DNA of 64,000 nt from Massilia violaceinigra (GTDB lineage: Bacteria > Pseudomonadota > Gammaproteobacteria > Burkholderiales > Burkholderiaceae_D), in contig NZ_CP024608.1 in the NCBI RefSeq assembly GCF_002752675.1, forward strand, positions 4,464,001 through 4,528,000. The letters run 5' to 3'. Position 1 is the stretch's first letter; every line of letters starts with the position of its first letter. Below are positions 59,505-64,000 of this stretch, one piece after another. The notes under the pieces were generated by a model. The model did not search any database, had not been told where the DNA came from, and saw only the letters and a list, made by a program, of their open reading frames with translations. The position numbers were made by a program, and so were the translations under genes.

Positions 59505-59552
59505 CAGGGCGGCGCGACGCGCTGCCGATAATCGAATCAAGTGGAGAATGCC

Positions 59553-60194
59553 ATGCCGGCGTACCAGCAAATCAATGAAAAAATGATTGAGGTCAAACTC
59601 AATAACGAGGAAGTCTTCGCCAAGAAGGGTGCGATGATTTCGTACCAGGGCGAAGTTGCCTTCAGCCGTTCCTTCCTCGCGGGGCAGGGCGTGCAGACCC
59701 TGGGCATGCGTGCCGCCACCAACGAGGGCTACTCGCTGATGCTGGCCAAGGGCCGCGGCTCGGTCTACTACGCCTACGACGGCCTGTTCGTCACCATCGT
59801 TCCGGTGCGCGGCGACACCCTGTACGTCGAAAGCGACAATGTGCTCGCCTTCGATGCGCGCCTGACCGCCGGAACCATGTTCCTCGGTAACCAGGGCGGC
59901 ATCCAGGGCATGGCGCGGGGCGCCGTGTCGGGCCAGGGTTTGTTCACCAGCACCTTCCAGGGCACGGGCGAGGTGGCCATCCTGTCGGACGGCAACGCGA
60001 TCGGCTTGCCGGTCACGCCCGATGTGCCGGTGTGCGTCGATCCGCAAGCCTACATCGGCCATACCGGGCAGTTGAGCTCGACCATCATCACCGACCTGAA
60101 CTGGAAAACCTTCGTCGGCCAGGCATCGGGCGAATCGTATCAAGTCAAATTCACTGGCCAAGGCACGGTCTACATTCAAGCGAGCGAGAGGTAA
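59553..60194 (+). CDS. AIM24-family protein (copy 2)
   Basis: A 213-residue AIM24-family protein. ATG 59553 is chosen because GGAG lies 7 bases upstream; GTG 59541 is in frame. It shares with copy 1 the blocks GAMISYQGEVAFSRSFLAGQ, RGAVSGQGLFTSTFQGTGEV, QASGESYQVKFTGQGTVYIQ. It follows copy 1 by 48 bases and ends 3 bases before copy 3, so the three are one transcript. Confidence 0.8.
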   Translation: MPAYQQINEKMIEVKLNNEEVFAKKGAMISYQGEVAFSRSFLAGQGVQTLGMRAATNEGYSLMLAKGRGSVYYAYDGLFVTIVPVRGDTLYVESDNVLAFDARLTAGTMFLGNQGGIQGMARGAVSGQGLFTSTFQGTGEVAILSDGNAIGLPVTPDVPVCVDPQAYIGHTGQLSSTIITDLNWKTFVGQASGESYQVKFTGQGTVYIQASER

Positions 60195-60197
60195 ATC

Positions 60198-60935
60198 ATG
60201 ACAATCTACAATCCAGTGAATTTACCCAAGAACGATAACCTGAACCGGTTTGCCTTCGTGGTGGACGTGAACGACCAGATCTTCATCCGCAAGGGCAAGA
60301 TGATCGCCTTTTATGGCAACCTGACCTTCGAGGCCATGGGCAGCAGCGTGGTCGACATGCTGGCGCGCCACGCTTTCAACGCGCCCAAGTACATCCACAA
60401 CTTCGTGGTCGCGCAGGGCAATGGCCAGCTGATCTTGGGCGACAACGGCAACGACCTGGCCTGCTATGACCTGGACGCGGCCAACATGACGATCCGCGCC
60501 AAGAACCTGCTGGGCTTTACGAAGAACGTGATCTGCCAGGAATCGACCTTGCCGGGCTACCTGACCCTGCTCGGGACCGGCAAGATCATCGCCTCGTCGA
60601 ACGGGCCGGTGCACTTCCTGGAATTGCCGTGCCGGGTCGACGAGCAGGCCGTGCTGGGCTGGGCCGATTGCCCGAGTCCGTCATACCGCTATGATTACGA
60701 GCACGTCAGGGGCTTCGTGTCGACCGTGGGCGCGTTGACGGGCTTCACGCTGTCGGGCGAGGAAAAGCAGGTCGACTTTACCGGTGCCGGCACGGTGCTG
60801 GTGCAGTCATCCGAGCTGGAACTGAGCGGCAGTTCGACCTTGTCGCACTTGCTGGCGCAGTTGCCGATGCTGGGCAAGGAAGATTTGACCAGGCTGAGTT
60901 TGTCGATACAGCAGCAGAGCCAGCAGCGCCGTTAA
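60198..60935 (+). CDS. AIM24-family protein (copy 3, diverged)
   Basis: A 245-residue member that diverged most: FIRKGKMIAFYGNLTFEAMG, NGQLILGDNGNDLACYDLDA and VDFTGAGTVLVQSSELE still fit, but the GAVSGQGLF block is replaced by QESTLPGYLTLLGTGKIIAS. It also carries a C-terminal extension of about 40 residues. ATG 60198 follows GAGAGG. Three unequal paralogues suggest a hetero-oligomer; that is inference. Confidence 0.75.
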   Translation: MTIYNPVNLPKNDNLNRFAFVVDVNDQIFIRKGKMIAFYGNLTFEAMGSSVVDMLARHAFNAPKYIHNFVVAQGNGQLILGDNGNDLACYDLDAANMTIRAKNLLGFTKNVICQESTLPGYLTLLGTGKIIASSNGPVHFLELPCRVDEQAVLGWADCPSPSYRYDYEHVRGFVSTVGALTGFTLSGEEKQVDFTGAGTVLVQSSELELSGSSTLSHLLAQLPMLGKEDLTRLSLSIQQQSQQRR

Positions 60936-60947
60936 GGCTGCACCGTG

Positions 60948-61940
60948 TCAGGCGTGCGTGGCAGTCTGCTCGGCGAGCGGCTGCACCGCGTGCATCCTCA
61001 CTGCCCACACCACGCCCGCGACCAGCAACACGATCGCCGCCATTTCCATCACGCGCGGAAACTGGCGGTGATACACAAAGCCATACAGCAGCGCGAACAG
61101 GGTCTCGAACAGGATCAATTGTCCCGACAAGGTGACCGGCACGCGCCGGCTGGCAATATTCCACAAATGGTTGCCGATCACTGACGCGCCCAGCGCGAGC
61201 AGGGCGTTGGTGATCCAGAACACCGTCCAGTTGCGACCGCTCGCGGTGCCCGCGGCACCGGTGACGTCGCCATGCCAGATGGCGAACGCCAGCGCGCCGA
61301 TCACCAGCGCGATCAGGCCGCTGGCCATGCCGTACAGTGCCGACCATTCCGCACTGCTGAAATGCGCATTGCGCTTGAGGAAGCGCGCATTGTCGAGCGC
61401 GTACCAGCTCCAGCACAGCAGCGCACCGAAGGCGCACAGTACGCCCAGCAAGGTGGCGCCAGGAGGCGCCCCGCTGGCGCGCGCATGCAGGAATACATCG
61501 ATATTAATACAGGCAATGCCGGCGGCGACCACCAGCAATGGCAGCGCCAGTTGCGACAAGGGAATGGCGCCATGATCCTTGCGCCCGAGCAGGGTGACGG
61601 TGATCGGCAGCAGGCCGATGATCAGCGAAGTCGGCGCCACGCCCGCCAGCTTGACGCCCAGGGCCAGCAGCATGTAGTAGACGATGTTGCCGGCCAGCGC
61701 ATGGCGCACCAGCGCGCCGCAGTCGCTGCGGTCGAGCCGCCCCAACAGGCCGCGCAGGCGCGGCAGCATCAGCCCGGTGGCGATGGCGCCGTAGGCGATG
61801 TAGCGGCCCACGGCCAGCTCGACCGGCGAAAACGCCGGCAACAATTCCGGCACGATGAACACCATGCCCCACATCGCGCCGGCCAGCAAGCCGCACAGTA
61901 CACCAGTCCACATCGATTTATTCCCGCCATGCAATTTCAT
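60948..61940 (-). CDS. EamA/DMT-family transporter
   Basis: About 330 residues with ten predicted helices in two EamA repeats (GLLAGAMWGMVFIVPELLPA, and the second from LLGVLCAFGALLCWSWYALD). Members export amino acids or small metabolites. I give 61940 as the start (GGCGGA upstream); 61913 (MWTGVLCG) with GCGGGAA is equally good. Convergent with the AIM24 genes. Substrate unknown. Confidence 0.82.
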   Translation of the reverse strand: MKLHGGNKSMWTGVLCGLLAGAMWGMVFIVPELLPAFSPVELAVGRYIAYGAIATGLMLPRLRGLLGRLDRSDCGALVRHALAGNIVYYMLLALGVKLAGVAPTSLIIGLLPITVTLLGRKDHGAIPLSQLALPLLVVAAGIACINIDVFLHARASGAPPGATLLGVLCAFGALLCWSWYALDNARFLKRNAHFSSAEWSALYGMASGLIALVIGALAFAIWHGDVTGAAGTASGRNWTVFWITNALLALGASVIGNHLWNIASRRVPVTLSGQLILFETLFALLYGFVYHRQFPRVMEMAAIVLLVAGVVWAVRMHAVQPLAEQTATHA

Positions 61941-62263
61941 CAAAGTCCGCCAGTGTCGCACGAAGTGCGCAGGGCTGCTGGCGTAGCGAGGAAGCCTGAC
62001 CGGACCTCGCGCTTGCTAATGAAGTAAAACACGCCATAAAGTTGGCCGGACTCGTAGGCGCCGATTCCTTGATTTTCTTCAGTTCAGCTTTTTTGCCAAG
62101 TTGGTCGGGCCAGGCGCTTCGTACGGCGGTCATTACGGTTCAGCGAACAAAGTCGGTCGGGGACCGCCCGTTGGCCGCTTACGCCCCAATGCAGCCTGTC
62201 GACTATCGAAAAAGCTGTCATCACCGGGTGAGTCAAAACGGTTGCCTGCCAGTCATTTCGCTC
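61941..62263. other. Intergenic region, no supported gene
   Basis: About 320 bases between the transporter start and the end of the PNPOx-like gene. A minus-strand frame near 61918-62133 contains a lysine-rich stretch but overlaps the transporter start and has no recognisable features, so I do not call it. Composition shifts to lower GC from here rightward. Confidence 0.35.
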
Positions 62264-62893
62264 CTAGTAGAGGCTTGCCTGTTGGCGCGCCTGAAGGTCA
62301 CGATCATATAGTTCACCGTCGATTTGGGCGTTTGTAATAGCCTCGAGCATTGCGCCGGCACTGGGAACCTTGGCGGGGACTTCTGCAGCAACTGGCTGCC
62401 ATAGGTTCGAGCGGCGAATGGCTCGTGCGCATTGAAAGAACACTGCCTCGACCTTGACGATGAGGACGCATTTCGGCAACTTACCTTCCATCGAGAAACG
62501 CTGAAGCAATTCTGGATCCGTAGTGATGCAAGCGCGACCGTTGACCCGCAGGGTTTCGCCGACACCTGGTATTAGGAATAACAGGGCAACTCTAGGATCA
62601 GTAAGAATGTTGCGCAAGCTGTCTACCCGGTTGTTGCCACGACGTTCAGGAACCAAAAGTGTATGCTCATCTTGAACATGCACGAACCCCGGAGGATCCC
62701 CGCGAGGCGAAGCATCTAGCCCATCTGGACCACTTGTAGCTAATACGCAAAAAGGCGATGCTTCAATGAGTTGACGATAACGCGGGTGGATATTCGAAAC
62801 CTCCTTTTTCAAAGAGGCATCGCTAACTTTTTCGAACAGCAGGTCAAGTTGCGCCGTTGTGCTGATGACGAATTGTTCGGTGGGCTGAGTCAT
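62264..62893 (-). CDS. Pyridoxamine 5'-phosphate oxidase-fold flavoprotein
   Basis: A 209-residue protein of the PNPOx-like split-barrel family (PFCVLATSGPDGLDASPRGD, LLVPERRGNNRVDSLRNILT, VALLFLIPGVGETLRVNGRA). Family members bind FMN, F420 or haem; the real substrate is unknown. Its GC content is visibly lower than that of most neighbours and it lies beside an IS30 remnant, suggesting acquisition. Confidence 0.85.
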   Translation of the reverse strand: MTQPTEQFVISTTAQLDLLFEKVSDASLKKEVSNIHPRYRQLIEASPFCVLATSGPDGLDASPRGDPPGFVHVQDEHTLLVPERRGNNRVDSLRNILTDPRVALLFLIPGVGETLRVNGRACITTDPELLQRFSMEGKLPKCVLIVKVEAVFFQCARAIRRSNLWQPVAAEVPAKVPSAGAMLEAITNAQIDGELYDRDLQARQQASLY

Positions 62894-63246
62894 TGTTGTT
62901 CCTCGAAATGTCTAAATTTGTTGTCGGCGTACGTATAAACCCCGAGACATGAATTCGCTAAGAAGAATTTGCACAGTAAGTTTGCGGGTCTCACTGTTTG
63001 GATATCGGTGTGACATCGAATTTTCGCAAAAGACATCGGTGCCACACATCGAAGGCTGCTTTGGGGACAATGCGTGACCGACCGCATCTGGCCGGCTCCT
63101 GCCGATTGTACTCGACCGCGAATTGGCGTCGGCCAGCTTCACCGCTGGCGCGCCATAGCCGCCACCTAAGTCAGCTTCCGGGGCCGGTTCGAGCCGGTTG
63201 GTTAGTCACCGACGAAAACGATATAGGTATGAACCTTACCGATCGC
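62894..63246. other. Intergenic region before IS30 remnant
   Basis: About 350 bases of mixed composition with no supported gene. Plus-strand reading into the transposase fragment is open from 62998 but has no transposase-like residues before about 63247, so the left edge of the element is lost. Confidence 0.35.
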
Positions 63247-63534
63247 GGTTTGACGTGGGATCGCGGAAAAGAAATGGCTGGCCATAAACGCTTTACCCTC
63301 GCGTCCGACATTCAAGTCTACTTCTGTGATCCCAAGAGCCCATGCCAGCGAGGATCCAACGAAAACACGAATGGTCTGCTGCGACAGTACTTCCCGAAAG
63401 GGCTGGACCTCTCTAGCTACTCTCAGGAAGGACTTGATGAGGTGGCCAGGAAATTGAACGAGCGTCCCAGGAAGACGCTAAACTATCAAACACCGGCTCA
63501 ACGATTTGCAGAGTGTGTTGCGTGGACCGATTGA
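63247..63534 (+). pseudogene. IS30-family transposase C-terminal remnant
   Basis: About 95 codons match the end of IS30 transposases: [16 protein letters not shown] (second catalytic Asp), [20 protein letters not shown] (Glu of DDE), [36 protein letters not shown]. The N-terminal HTH and first Asp are missing, so it cannot transpose itself. The bounding inverted repeats were not identified. Confidence 0.85.
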
Positions 63535-63595
63535 ATCCGCAGCCATAACCTGCCGTTCGAAAAATAATCAATCAAGCAAATAGCTCTTGGCCTAA

Positions 63596-63967
63596 GTGAA
63601 CGTAGAGATGCTGCCTTCAATGTTTTCTAATATTGCCACCAGGCTCTTCAGGCGAAGATGGTGGTTCGTCCTGGTTTCAATAGTCGGCCTTTGCATGCTG
63701 ATCGTCAGTATGATCTATGCACCCGGCAATGCGAGATTGTTAGCCGGGATCATTGTCGGCCCCCTCATTTTCCTGCCGTGGGCTCTTTTATGTACTTGTA
63801 TGTGGTTTCACCCTGCACAAGGAAATCTTCAGCCGGGGAGCCGATACATCGGAAAGTTGCCGCCAATGCTACAGTCGGCGTTGCGGTGGTACGCGTCTCT
63901 TTTTCTGATCGTCTTTGTCCTGGCGGGGCTGGTCATTTGCCCATTAATTTTGATGACAATGGGCTAG
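63596..63967 (+). CDS. Small hypothetical membrane protein
   Basis: Up to 123 residues (GTG 63596; the ATGs at 63608 and 63620 are equally possible). Three hydrophobic segments: WWFVLVSIVGLCMLIVSMIY, LLAGIIVGPLIFLPWALLCT, LFLIVFVLAGLVICPLILMT. No recognisable family. It follows the IS30 remnant and has lower GC than average. Confidence 0.5.
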   Translation: MNVEMLPSMFSNIATRLFRRRWWFVLVSIVGLCMLIVSMIYAPGNARLLAGIIVGPLIFLPWALLCTCMWFHPAQGNLQPGSRYIGKLPPMLQSALRWYASLFLIVFVLAGLVICPLILMTMG

Positions 63968-64000
63968 GGCCGAATGTGCGCCGCGGTCGCTGCCGTCGAG

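Noticed and set aside
61918..62133. Small minus-strand gene upstream of the EamA transporter
   Set aside because: It would overlap the transporter start in another frame, has no clear ribosome site and no recognisable sequence features.

Overview
The window is GC-rich, densely coded bacterial chromosome. The gene families (MalT-like LuxR regulators, a PaoABC-type molybdoenzyme, a cyanophycin operon, CheV, GGDEF/EAL proteins, universal stress protein, PHA-type reductase, oleate hydratase) suggest a free-living betaproteobacterium, most likely Oxalobacteraceae of the Massilia/Duganella/Telluria type. That placement is inferred from protein character; there is no rRNA or marker gene here to confirm it.

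Layout. 1-1398: decayed type VI secretion remnants (a TssH/ClpV tail facing a TssM tail) beside a winged-helix regulator. 1704-7275: two tandem MalT-like ATPase/LuxR regulators. 7465-10755: exported beta-propeller/amidohydrolase fusion. 11779-15646: three-subunit molybdenum hydroxylase (paoABC-like). 15801-21272: stress block with an internally deleted Usp, a frameshifted phaB-like reductase, Hsp20, a Cu+ ATPase and RtcB. 21493-22605: ABC solute-binding protein. 22573-29516: five-gene minus-strand cyanophycin operon (isoaspartyl peptidase, HDO-type di-iron enzyme, SAM methyltransferase, cyanophycinase, cyanophycin synthetase). 29732-33249: GAF protein, a small secreted protein with a broken start, a divergent tetR/MFS pair with twin operators, and ribB. 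33929-35515: diguanylate cyclase. 35835-43915: NAD metabolism block (kptA, nrtR, nicotinamidase, pncB, nadE, nadM-Nudix, ADP-ribosylglycohydrolase, pnuC, nadR remnant). 43922-53403: esterase, hemerythrin, Crp/Fnr regulator, cupin, GNAT, membrane protein, oleate hydratase, sorbosone-dehydrogenase-like protein, EAL protein. 53910-61940: cheV, a 23-bp tandem repeat, small hydrophilic proteins, hydrolase, EcsC, an SMP-30 gene broken by a 29-bp duplication, three tandem AIM24 genes, EamA exporter. 62264-63967: PNPOx-fold protein, IS30 transposase remnant, small membrane protein.

How genes work together. The cyanophycin operon couples synthesis (CphA), depolymerisation (CphB) and probably dipeptide cleavage (isoaspartyl peptidase). 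It also holds a methyltransferase and a haem-oxygenase-like di-iron enzyme that storage alone does not explain; this is the best candidate here for an undescribed pathway. The NAD block forms a nearly complete salvage route (nicotinamide to nicotinate to NaMN, then amidation, plus NMN-type adenylylation and PnuC uptake) under probable NrtR control, with KptA, a Nudix domain and an ADP-ribosylglycohydrolase acting on ADP-ribose products.

An unusual number of genes are broken: TssH and TssM tails, Usp, phaB-like, the A-tract start, nadR, SMP-30 and IS30. Some single-base events could be assembly errors. The 29-bp duplication, the Usp deletion and the nadR truncation are structural changes and unlikely to be base-call artefacts.
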